DNA from: Lentilactobacillus dabitei
Lineage (GTDB): Bacteria; Bacillota; Bacilli; Lactobacillales; Lactobacillaceae
Assembly (NCBI RefSeq): GCF_019061365.1
Contig: NZ_JAHPPD010000020.1
Location: 1 to 35,188 of the forward strand
Length of the DNA: 35,188 nt
Reading direction: 5' to 3'
Part shown: positions 1 to 6,682 of the stretch, piece after piece
How the letters are laid out: each line of letters starts with the position of its first letter
Numbering within the stretch: position 1 is the stretch's first letter
Notes under the pieces: model-generated
Told to the model about the DNA's origin: nothing
Databases searched by the model: none
Seen by the model: the letters and a program-made list of their open reading frames with translations, nothing else
Made by a program: the position numbers and the translations under genes

Positions 1-1
1 T

Positions 2-54
2 AAAAAGGCATTCGATTGTGTTATCTGAAGAATAACATGCTCGAATGCCTTTTT
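2..54. terminator. Long hairpin inside the left end repeat
   Basis: A perfect 14-bp stem pairs 2-15 (AAAAAGGCATTCGA) with 41-54 (TCGAATGCCTTTTT). A nested second stem pairs 19-24 (TGTTAT) with 32-37 (ATAACA) around the loop CTGAAGA. A-tract before and T-tract after make it terminator-like in both directions. Such hairpins are common near insertion-sequence ends, where they block read-through transcription; that role here is inferred. Confidence 0.75.
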
Positions 55-81
55 GAATACGTCCAGTTATTTAGTGCTTAC
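3..81. repeat. Left copy of 79-bp terminal inverted repeat
   Basis: Positions 3-81 match the reverse complement of 35110-35188 at 78 of 79 bases; the single difference is G at 66. Similarity stops abruptly inside the window after 81 (TTCACATC here, AATTAAGA in the other copy), so that is a real element boundary. Outward it runs off the sequence. Inference: the end of a dispersed element, such as an insertion sequence or a small palindromic repeat, at which the assembly broke. No transposase gene is visible. Confidence 0.9.
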
Positions 82-232
82 TTCACATCATAACCAGGAA
101 AGGATAATTGGTTCTAGCCTACCTTTAACCGACGTGAGCGGACTTATTATTCCCCAATTGTTGATGAACTGTGTAAGCGATCGGATATGGATTGTCACTC
201 TCTTTATTTTTTCTTACATTTCCCGAATTATG

Positions 233-264
233 TTGAGAATTCCATTGATTTATCTTAGTATAAA
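233..264 (+). promoter_or_regulatory. Probable promoter of ymfF-ymfH
   Basis: TTGAGA (233-238), a 17-base spacer and TAGTAT (256-261); an overlapping TATAAA at 259-264 is an alternative -10. It lies about 30 bases before the GTG start, which has a strong GAGGAGGAAG ribosome site at 279-288. No other feature is recognisable between the end repeat and this promoter. Confidence 0.5.
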
Positions 265-292
265 ATCTGTGAATAATTGAGGAGGAAGTTAA

Positions 293-1573
293 GTGGCTTA
301 TCAGATTGCCAATGGGGTGCAACTTCAGGTTGTTCCTACGAAAAAATTTAAAAATACCAAAGTTGTGATTAATTTTACATTTCCGACCAATCATCGAAAT
401 TTTGCCAAACTTGCTTTATTGGCGGAACTATTAGAGAATGCTTCCGCCAAATATAACAGTGAGATGCTGGTTTCCCGGAAGTTATCTGAGATGTTTGGGG
501 CCAGTTACGGCGTTTCTGTCCTTCGCTATGGTAATCAACATACTCTCCAAATGAAGATGACCTATCCTAATGATCGTTTTTTACCTGGGGATCGGGATTT
601 AACCACCCAAGTGTTTTCTTTTCTGAAAGAAATGATTGAAAATCCACTGGTGAACGAGGGCCAATTTGACGCTGCATACTTCAAGATTCATCAAACCAAT
701 ATGATCAACTATTTGGATTCGATTGTAGACAACAAGGAATATTATGCCACACTTCAATTACAACAGTTGTATTATCCAAATGATCCAGATCACGGGGCGT
801 TCTTACTGGGAGATGTGGCTTCATTTAAACAGATTACGCCAAAGCAACTCTACACATATTATTTGACTATTCTCAAAACGGCCGAAATTACAATATTGGT
901 CGGGGGCGACGTGGCCACCGACAAGATTCAAACCGAATTGAGTCGATTCCGGAGCTTCGGCGATCGGCAAACGGCCAAATATGAGTTAAGAGTAATTCCA
1001 GCTCCGGTTAGTCAAGTTGCAACCGGTGAACAAATCCTGGTTGGATCTCAAAGCATCTTGAGTATGGGGTATCAATTGCCGATTTATTTTGGAGATCAGG
1101 ATTATTTTTCTGCAATGATTTTCAATCAATTATTTGGCGGCTCTTCACAATCGTTGCTATTTACAAATGTTCGCGAGAAAAAGAGTTTAGCGTATGACAT
1201 TCATAGCAATTACAACTCGCTCTTTGGGATGGTGACGGTTCAAGCCGGGATCGACCAAAAAAACGAAAAGCAAGTTTCACAAATGGTTCCGCAACAGCTG
1301 AATAAAATCATCGCTGGTGATTACGACGACCAACTTCTGGCTGGCATTAAACAAGCACTGATTAATCAACATCGCTCAGAAGGTGATCATTTAGCTGCTT
1401 TAATTGATAAGCAGTACCTTCAACAAATTATGGGATTTTCAATTGCTGACACGGAATGGGAATCTCAAGTTAATTCAGTTACTCGCACCGCCATTTCTGC
1501 GGTTGCCAAGCAGCTTCAATTACGAGCAGTCTTTACATTAAATAGTGAGGAGGGAACCAATGGAGTCAATTGA
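293..1573 (+). CDS. ymfF: M16-like protein YmfF (YfmF), EF-P modification-associated
   Basis: A 426-residue member of the M16 (pitrilysin-like) fold that has lost catalysis. Where active M16 enzymes carry HXXEH there is a segment reading LLAELLENASAKY with no histidine. The C-terminal half keeps the substrate-clamp motif REKKSLAYD near residue 300. It pairs with the next gene, which has intact HXXEH, as is usual for two-subunit M16 peptidases where one partner supplies metal chemistry and the other the Arg/Tyr pocket. In Bacillus the pair is linked to the 5-aminopentanol modification of elongation factor P. The start is GTG at 293, after GAGGAGG. The end overlaps ymfH by 14 bases, suggesting translational coupling. 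Family assignment is firm; the EF-P role is borrowed from Bacillus. Confidence 0.88.
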   Translation: MAYQIANGVQLQVVPTKKFKNTKVVINFTFPTNHRNFAKLALLAELLENASAKYNSEMLVSRKLSEMFGASYGVSVLRYGNQHTLQMKMTYPNDRFLPGDRDLTTQVFSFLKEMIENPLVNEGQFDAAYFKIHQTNMINYLDSIVDNKEYYATLQLQQLYYPNDPDHGAFLLGDVASFKQITPKQLYTYYLTILKTAEITILVGGDVATDKIQTELSRFRSFGDRQTAKYELRVIPAPVSQVATGEQILVGSQSILSMGYQLPIYFGDQDYFSAMIFNQLFGGSSQSLLFTNVREKKSLAYDIHSNYNSLFGMVTVQAGIDQKNEKQVSQMVPQQLNKIIAGDYDDQLLAGIKQALINQHRSEGDHLAALIDKQYLQQIMGFSIADTEWESQVNSVTRTAISAVAKQLQLRAVFTLNSEEGTNGVN

Positions 1574-2849
1574 TTATCCAACCTATCATGAAAAATTATT
1601 TGTGAGTCGATTGGCCAATGGAATGATGGTTTACATCCAGCCCAAGCCCGGTTTTAATAAGACGACGGCAATTCTAGGTGTCAATTATGGATCAATCGAC
1701 CGGTCTTTCCGTGTAAATGGTGAGCAGGTGGTTCAACCCGCCGGGATTGCGCACTTTCTTGAACATAAGATGTTCGATAAAAAAGATTATGATGTTTTTG
1801 AACTCTTTAATCAAACCGGTGCCCGATCTAATGCTTATACGAGTTTTACGAAGACTAATTTTTTGTTTTCAACGACTGAATCAGTTCAAGATAATCTCAA
1901 TATCTTGTTAAATTTCGTTCAAGAGCCCTATTTCACAGCTGAAAAGGTTCAGCGAGAAAAGGGCATCATTGATCAAGAAATTAATATGTACCAAAATGAT
2001 CCGGACAATCAGGCATATTTCACCACAATTAGCGAACTTTATCCCGATTCTACGTTGGCAATGGATATTGCCGGGACGGTTCAAACAGTTGATCAGATAC
2101 AGCTCGCTGATGTTCAGCTTGCCTACCAGTCATTCTATCGGCCTGATAATATGTCACTATTCATTACAGGAAAAGTTGATCCAGAAGAAACGTTGGCCTG
2201 GATTGAAGCCAACCAACAAACTAAGCCGAAGCAGAAACCGCAAACACTTGAAAGATTAATTGATTTTTCTGAAAATAAGCCAGAGAAAGTTCACCATGTT
2301 GACATGAATGTTGCTCGTTCGAAGGCAACGGTCGGTCTTCGCGGAAACGATCCTGTTCCGAGCGGTCGGGCTGGTTTAAGGTATGAAATTGGTGTTTCGA
2401 TCACGTTTGACCTGTTTTTCGGCGAAAACGCTGGGGAGTATGATAAACTATACCATGATGGAATAATTGATGATTCGTTTTCATGGGAGTTTGAAAACGA
2501 ACGTGGATTTCATTTTGCGATTCTTGGTTGTGACACGAATCAAACGGTAGCGTTTATCAATAGAATTCGAACAATCATTCATGAAATTCCATCAACAATT
2601 TTATCAAAGACCCAAGAATTTCAACTACAAAAGAACGAACAACTTGGAAATTATATTGAAATGATGGATTCTGAAGAGGCGATCAGTGGTCAGTTTGACG
2701 GCTTCATTGGGGAACCTGTTACAATATATGATGAGGTTGAGATTTTAAAAGATTTAACCTTGCAAGATGTGGCGGAAATTACCAATGCATTTTTGGATCA
2801 AGCAACGATGCAAGAAGTCGTTATTAATACTAATAATGATCATCAATAA
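1560..2849 (+). CDS. ymfH: M16 family peptidase YmfH (YfmH), EF-P modification-associated
   Basis: A 429-residue zinc metallopeptidase subunit of the M16 family. The inverted zinc motif HFLEH lies at residues 65-69 and the likely third ligand is Glu140 in DQEINMYQ. I chose ATG at 1560 rather than the in-frame ATG at 1545, because 1545-1553 (a GAGGAGG-type sequence) is the ribosome site itself. It overlaps the inactive partner ymfF by 14 bases. In Bacillus and many lactobacilli a short-chain reductase gene, ymfI, follows; here rodZ comes next after only 63 bases, so that reductase is absent from this locus. The peptidase substrate is unknown. Confidence 0.9.
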   Translation: MESIDYPTYHEKLFVSRLANGMMVYIQPKPGFNKTTAILGVNYGSIDRSFRVNGEQVVQPAGIAHFLEHKMFDKKDYDVFELFNQTGARSNAYTSFTKTNFLFSTTESVQDNLNILLNFVQEPYFTAEKVQREKGIIDQEINMYQNDPDNQAYFTTISELYPDSTLAMDIAGTVQTVDQIQLADVQLAYQSFYRPDNMSLFITGKVDPEETLAWIEANQQTKPKQKPQTLERLIDFSENKPEKVHHVDMNVARSKATVGLRGNDPVPSGRAGLRYEIGVSITFDLFFGENAGEYDKLYHDGIIDDSFSWEFENERGFHFAILGCDTNQTVAFINRIRTIIHEIPSTILSKTQEFQLQKNEQLGNYIEMMDSEEAISGQFDGFIGEPVTIYDEVEILKDLTLQDVAEITNAFLDQATMQEVVINTNNDHQ

Positions 2850-2866
2850 CTAATAAAAATGTCGTA

Positions 2867-2875
2867 TGATATACT
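2867..2875 (+). promoter_or_regulatory. Extended -10 promoter for rodZ
   Basis: TGATATACT is a TGn extended -10 with the hexamer TATACT (2870-2875), 38 bases upstream of the rodZ ATG. No good -35 is seen at the expected distance, which extended -10 promoters can tolerate. Confidence 0.5.
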
Positions 2876-2912
2876 GAATTAAGTGAATAATTAATTGTAA
2901 TGGAGAATACGT

Positions 2913-3989
2913 ATGAGTGACGAAAAAGATAGTTTAACAATTGGGAAAAAACTGCATGATGCCAGAGTGGCAAAGGGTTATACCCTTGATGACCTGCAAA
3001 AAAACACCAAGATCCAGAAGCGTTATTTAATTGCGATTGAAGATAATAATTTTGATGACCTTCCTGGAGAATTCTATGTTCGGGCGTTTGTGAAGCAGTA
3101 TGCTGATTCTGTTGGTTTGGATGGAACTGAGTTGCTGAGTCAATATGAAGAAAAGCTTCCCGATACTGAAGATCCGGAATATGTTGACCGGGTAAATGAT
3201 GATAATCCAGAAACTCGATCGGCACAACGAAAAGTGGACCAGCGAAACGAAAAGCTGCGGAGGTATATTCCGATTGCGTCAGTATCTGTTATCGTTTTGA
3301 TTATTTTGGTTGCGATTTGGGTTGCTGCGGCAAAGAGTACCCGGGACACGTCCAAAACTCAAATTGAGACTTCCAAAGTTTCCGTTTCTGGTAACAAAAA
3401 TAACAAAGCTAAATCAAGCAGTTCAACAAAGAGTAAAGCTAAAGCCAAGACTCCTAAGAAAAAAGCAATTACTTTTAAGAAAGTGACAGCCTCCGGTAGT
3501 GATGTGACCTATCGAGTAAGCGGTGTGAAGGGTAAGACTGCCCTTCGGATTATGACTGCTTCTGCTGCAACCAGCGCATGGACTGCAGTTTCGGCAGATG
3601 GCACAACTCTGTGGCAAGCTGCTTTAACTGGTGGAAAGTCACATACGGTTGCCATCCCAAGTGGGACCAGTACTGTTACTGTTAATGCTGGTAACGCTGC
3701 CCAGACTTCAATTTACGTCGGCGGCAAAAAGCTTAAGGTAGCAGATCCAGTTGATAATGGATCCAGCCAAGTTAGAGTTATTACATTACAATTTGGTAAG
3801 TCGACCGCTGCCCAATCATCAAGCAGCAGTTCTGCAGCGACGAATAGTTCAGCAACCACGACGACCGGTTCAACAGGTACAACAACTGGAACAACGAACG
3901 GGACAACTACCGGATCTGCTAGCACGACTACCGGGAATACTGGTACAACTGGAAATACCAACACGTCTGGAACAACAAACGGTTATTAA
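2913..3989 (+). CDS. rodZ: Cell-shape protein RodZ
   Basis: A 358-residue single-pass membrane protein. Residues 8-75 form a helix-turn-helix of the Xre/RodZ type (IGKKLHDARVAKGYTLDDL), which binds MreB in characterised RodZ proteins. A transmembrane segment spans about 119-140 after the basic RRYIP. Outside come a Lys/Ser-rich linker (about 145-185), a DUF4115-like domain (about 186-295) and a low-complexity Ser/Thr/Gly/Asn tail (about 297-358) that could be flexible or decorated in the wall. RodZ couples the cytoskeleton to peptidoglycan elongation. The ribosome site is GGAGA at 2902-2906. It is followed by pgsA, as in Bacillus (ymfM-pgsA). The repetitive tail is the unusual part. Confidence 0.9.
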   Translation: MSDEKDSLTIGKKLHDARVAKGYTLDDLQKNTKIQKRYLIAIEDNNFDDLPGEFYVRAFVKQYADSVGLDGTELLSQYEEKLPDTEDPEYVDRVNDDNPETRSAQRKVDQRNEKLRRYIPIASVSVIVLIILVAIWVAAAKSTRDTSKTQIETSKVSVSGNKNNKAKSSSSTKSKAKAKTPKKKAITFKKVTASGSDVTYRVSGVKGKTALRIMTASAATSAWTAVSADGTTLWQAALTGGKSHTVAIPSGTSTVTVNAGNAAQTSIYVGGKKLKVADPVDNGSSQVRVITLQFGKSTAAQSSSSSSAATNSSATTTTGSTGTTTGTTNGTTTGSASTTTGNTGTTGNTNTSGTTNGY

Positions 3990-4013
3990 TGAGACTGGCT
4001 GGTGGAGGAAAAC

Positions 4014-4595
4014 ATGAATTTACCAAATAAATTAACGATCTTTAGAATTATCTTGATTCCGTTTTTCATTCTAATACTTGCCGTACCCATTTTTTCGGGT
4101 AGTGTCACGATTGCCGGGACGGTTATTGGGAATGCCCGCTGGGTTGCCACTATTATCTTTATTGTGGCTTCTCTCACTGACTTTTTGGATGGGCAAATTG
4201 CTCGCAGAAGGCATTTAGTCACCAACTTTGGGAAATTCGCGGATCCTTTAGCTGATAAAATGCTTGTCATGACTGCCTTTATTTTCCTTGTCGAGATTGG
4301 GGAAGTTCCAGCATGGGTGATTGCCATCATCGTCTGTCGGGAATTGGCCGTTACTGGACTAAGATTGATTATTGTTGAAAATAATGGCGCAGTTATTGCT
4401 GCTGCTTGGCCCGGAAAGATTAAGACAACGACTCAGATGCTGGCCATTATTCTGCTCTTCTTGAATAACGTTCTCTTTGCGGCCATTAATTTCCCATTAG
4501 ATCAGATTATGCTGTACACTTGCTTATTCTTCACGATCTATTCTGGCATTGATTATTTCGTTCAGAATCGATCTGTATTTGCAGATTCATTTTAA
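4014..4595 (+). CDS. pgsA: CDP-diacylglycerol-glycerol-3-phosphate 3-phosphatidyltransferase
   Basis: A 193-residue integral membrane enzyme that makes phosphatidylglycerophosphate, the committed step to phosphatidylglycerol and cardiolipin. The full CDP-alcohol phosphatidyltransferase signature is present: D-G-QI-A-R, eight residues, G-KFA-D-PLA-D. Several hydrophobic helices surround it (for example about 8-32 and 130-155). An in-frame GTG at 4002 lies inside the ribosome site GGTGGAGG, so ATG at 4014 is the better start. It begins 24 bases after rodZ and is followed by a strong hairpin terminator, closing this transcription unit before cinA. Confidence 0.95.
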   Translation: MNLPNKLTIFRIILIPFFILILAVPIFSGSVTIAGTVIGNARWVATIIFIVASLTDFLDGQIARRRHLVTNFGKFADPLADKMLVMTAFIFLVEIGEVPAWVIAIIVCRELAVTGLRLIIVENNGAVIAAAWPGKIKTTTQMLAIILLFLNNVLFAAINFPLDQIMLYTCLFFTIYSGIDYFVQNRSVFADSF

Positions 4596-4613
4596 TAGTT
4601 TTATCTGAAATCA

Positions 4614-4674
4614 AAACGAGGTCAGTGGTTGGGCAAGCTATTTTGCCATAACCTTGTCCTCGTTTGTTATTTTT
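4614..4674 (+). terminator. Terminator after pgsA
   Basis: AAACGAGG (4614-4621) pairs with CCTCGTTT (4658-4665). An inner arm GGTTGGGCAA pairs with TTGCCATAACC around a short loop. A T-rich tail follows to 4674. Confidence 0.8.
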
Positions 4675-4735
4675 CATTGAATTTAAATTTTTGGCACGTA
4701 TTTTACGTATTTAATAAATGAAAGGGGCAATAGAG

Positions 4736-5206
4736 ATGACACTTGAACAGAAGTTGGTTAATGAATTAATCAAACGACATATCACGATTACTGCAGCAGA
4801 GAGTCTGACTGCCGGACAATTTCAGAGCACTCTTGGGAACGTTGCTGGTGTTTCTGAAATATTTGAAGGAGGGTTTGTCACATACTCCAATGAAGTTAAA
4901 GAGCAATTATTGAACATTCCCAGCGAAGTGATTGAGGAGAACGGCGTTGTGAGTGAGCCAACCGCAATTTGGATGGCCAATCAGGCTCGTTCAATTATGA
5001 AAAAAGATTTAGGTGTATCATTCACTGGCGTAGCGGGTCCGGATGAGCTTGAAAGTAATCCAGCTGGTACCGTTTGGATAGGGGTTGCATATGGCACCCA
5101 GCAGACTTTTGCCAAAGAATTTCATTTCTCCGGCGAACGAAACGCCATTAGAAAGGCATCGGTTGATGCTGGGCTACAAATGGCGCTTGATGCAATTCAT
5201 AATTAA
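4736..5206 (+). CDS. cinA: CinA-family nicotinamide-nucleotide amidase (PncC domain only)
   Basis: A 156-residue protein matching only the C-terminal amidase (PncC) half of CinA, which converts nicotinamide mononucleotide to nicotinate mononucleotide in NAD salvage. AESLTAG (residues about 21-27) carries the family nucleophile serine, and the later FTGVAGPDE segment is typical. Full-length CinA is about 415 residues with an N-terminal MoCF-like pyrophosphatase domain; no trace of that domain lies upstream, where a terminator and promoter-like DNA are found. ATG at 4736 is preferred over the in-frame ATG at 4718, because AAAGGGG (4721-4727) is the ribosome site. The location next to recA is the classic cinA position. 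Confidence 0.88.
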   Translation: MTLEQKLVNELIKRHITITAAESLTAGQFQSTLGNVAGVSEIFEGGFVTYSNEVKEQLLNIPSEVIEENGVVSEPTAIWMANQARSIMKKDLGVSFTGVAGPDELESNPAGTVWIGVAYGTQQTFAKEFHFSGERNAIRKASVDAGLQMALDAIHN

Positions 5207-5207
5207 T

Positions 5208-5221
5208 CGAACTTTTGTTCC
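5208..5221. promoter_or_regulatory. LexA (SOS) box of recA
   Basis: CGAACTTTTGTTCC contains the perfect palindrome GAAC-N4-GTTC. It matches the Gram-positive LexA/DinR consensus CGAAC-N4-GTTCG at all but the last base. It begins two bases after the cinA stop codon and ends just upstream of the recA -35, a natural place for a repressor. Confidence 0.88.
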
Positions 5222-5229
5222 CTTTTTTA

Positions 5230-5258
5230 TTGCTTTTTTCGAAAATCATTAGTATAGT
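5230..5258 (+). promoter_or_regulatory. recA promoter
   Basis: TTGCTT (5230-5235), 17-base spacer, TATAGT (5253-5258), about 40 bases before the recA start and directly downstream of the LexA box. Confidence 0.7.
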
Positions 5259-5299
5259 TAGTTGGTAAACTTTTCCGGTAAGGAAATGGGAGGAATTCA

Positions 5300-6418
5300 A
5301 TGGCTGACCAAAGAAAAGTAGCTTTAGATAAAGCCTTAAAGAATATTGAAAAAGAATTCGGTAAGGGATCCATCATGAGGATGGGCGACAAAGCCGATAC
5401 GCAGATTTCGACGGTTCCATCCGGTTCACTTGCACTCGATGAGGCGCTCGGAGTTGGTGGTTATCCTCGTGGAAGAATCGTTGAAGTATATGGACCAGAA
5501 AGTTCTGGGAAAACAACGGTTGCTCTTCATGCCGTAGCTGAAGTCCAAAAACGTGGTGGGACAGCTGCGTATATCGATGCTGAAAACGCGCTGGATCCAG
5601 TTTACGCGACCCATTTAGGGGTTAACATCGATGATTTGTTACTGTCGCAACCTGATACCGGTGAACAGGGACTGCAAATCACTGATGCTTTGGTGACGAG
5701 TGGCGCAGTTGATATTGTTGTCATCGATTCAGTTGCCGCTTTGGTACCTCGGGCCGAAATCGAAGGCGAAATGGGGGATGCCCACGTTGGTCTTCAAGCC
5801 CGATTGATGTCACAAGCCCTACGAAAATTATCCGGAACGATTAGCAAGACGAAAACAATTGCGATCTTTATTAATCAGATTCGTGAAAAAGTTGGGGTTA
5901 TGTTTGGTAATCCAGAAACCACTCCTGGTGGCCGTGCATTGAAATTCTACGCAACCATTCGACTTGAAATTCGTCGTGCTGAACAGATTAAGGACGGCAC
6001 TAATATCATTGGTAACCGAGTTCGAATTAAAGTGGTGAAGAATAAGGTTGCGCCACCATTCAAACGTGCCGAAGTGGATATTATGTATGGGAAAGGAATT
6101 TCTCAATCTGGCGAATTGGTCGATATGGCTGTGGATAAAGATATTATCGATAAGTCCGGTTCTTGGTATTCATACGGTGAAGAACGGATTGGTCAAGGTC
6201 GCGAGAACGCTAAATCATACCTTGAGGAACATCAAGATATGTTTAAAGAGGTTGAGAAAAAAGTTCGGGATGCGTATGGAATTCCTGACGATACGGCCCC
6301 TGACGAAAAGCCAAAGTCGTCTTCAAAATCAGATGACAAGAAAGCTACGAAGGCTTCTAAAAAATCTGATAGCAAAAACGAAGCAACTGAAAATATTGAT
6401 TTAAATATTGGTAAGTAG
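5300..6418 (+). CDS. recA: Recombinase RecA
   Basis: A 372-residue RecA, the strand-exchange ATPase that also triggers LexA self-cleavage. Walker A GPESSGKT is at residues 65-72; Walker B is in the [14 protein letters not shown] segment; the MAW-type segment [20 protein letters not shown] is intact. The C-terminal 35 or so residues are a Lys/Ser/Asp-rich disordered tail, normal for lactobacilli. The start is ATG with GGGAGGA at 5288-5294. It has its own promoter with a LexA box and a strong terminator, so it is probably monocistronic. Confidence 0.99.
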   Translation: MADQRKVALDKALKNIEKEFGKGSIMRMGDKADTQISTVPSGSLALDEALGVGGYPRGRIVEVYGPESSGKTTVALHAVAEVQKRGGTAAYIDAENALDPVYATHLGVNIDDLLLSQPDTGEQGLQITDALVTSGAVDIVVIDSVAALVPRAEIEGEMGDAHVGLQARLMSQALRKLSGTISKTKTIAIFINQIREKVGVMFGNPETTPGGRALKFYATIRLEIRRAEQIKDGTNIIGNRVRIKVVKNKVAPPFKRAEVDIMYGKGISQSGELVDMAVDKDIIDKSGSWYSYGEERIGQGRENAKSYLEEHQDMFKEVEKKVRDAYGIPDDTAPDEKPKSSSKSDDKKATKASKKSDSKNEATENIDLNIGK

Positions 6419-6441
6419 TGCAACATCTATTTACAGCAGAG

Positions 6442-6469
6442 AAGGCCTTCAGCGATGAGGGCTTTTTTT
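6442..6469 (+). terminator. recA terminator
   Basis: A 10-bp stem AAGGCCTTCA/TGAGGGCTTT (two G-U pairs) closes on a GCGA tetraloop (6452-6455) and is followed by seven T residues (6463-6469). Confidence 0.92.
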
Positions 6470-6564
6470 GTAAACATAATGGTGACGGTGACTTGTATGA
6501 TACCGTAAAGCAACTTTTTGATATTAAGAACAACTTGTTGCATGCAACTAATTGCCGTTACCGC

Positions 6565-6635
6565 ATAAGATGATTGACACCAGTGCCAACAAACATTAAA
6601 ATGATAGTTGTGTCAATAATCAAATAACATCTTAT
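6565..6635. repeat. Two-part inverted repeat around the rny promoter
   Basis: ATAAGATG (6565-6572) followed at once by ATTGACAC (6573-6580) is mirrored by GTGTCAAT (6610-6617) and, ten bases on, CATCTTAT (6628-6635). Both 8-base arms are perfect. The -35 of the likely rny promoter lies in the left arm. A near-palindrome TTGACAC-CA-GTGCCAA overlaps the left arm at 6574-6589. It could be an operator for an unknown repressor, or part of a structured leader. Confidence 0.7.
6574..6602 (+). promoter_or_regulatory. Strong promoter upstream of rny
   Basis: TTGACA (6574-6579), exactly 17 bases, TAAAAT (6597-6602). A second possible -10, a perfect TATAAT, is at 6633-6638 with a weak -35 GTGTCA at 6610-6615, so there may be two start points. 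Confidence 0.7.
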
Positions 6636-6682
6636 AATTGGTTTAGAAAATAATCATTTTATGATGATTTGGAGGTGAAGCC

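Noticed and set aside
53-280. 75-residue + strand ORF starting inside the left end repeat
   Set aside because: It begins with TTG in the hairpin, has no ribosome site, shows no recognisable domain and covers the ymfF promoter.
2830-3225. 131-residue - strand ORF antisense to rodZ
   Set aside because: It is a shadow of the rodZ reading frame, lacks a ribosome site and has no family resemblance.
3713-3964. - strand ORF made almost entirely of Val/Pro repeats
   Set aside because: It is the mechanical reverse of the Thr/Gly repeat tract of rodZ, not an independent gene.
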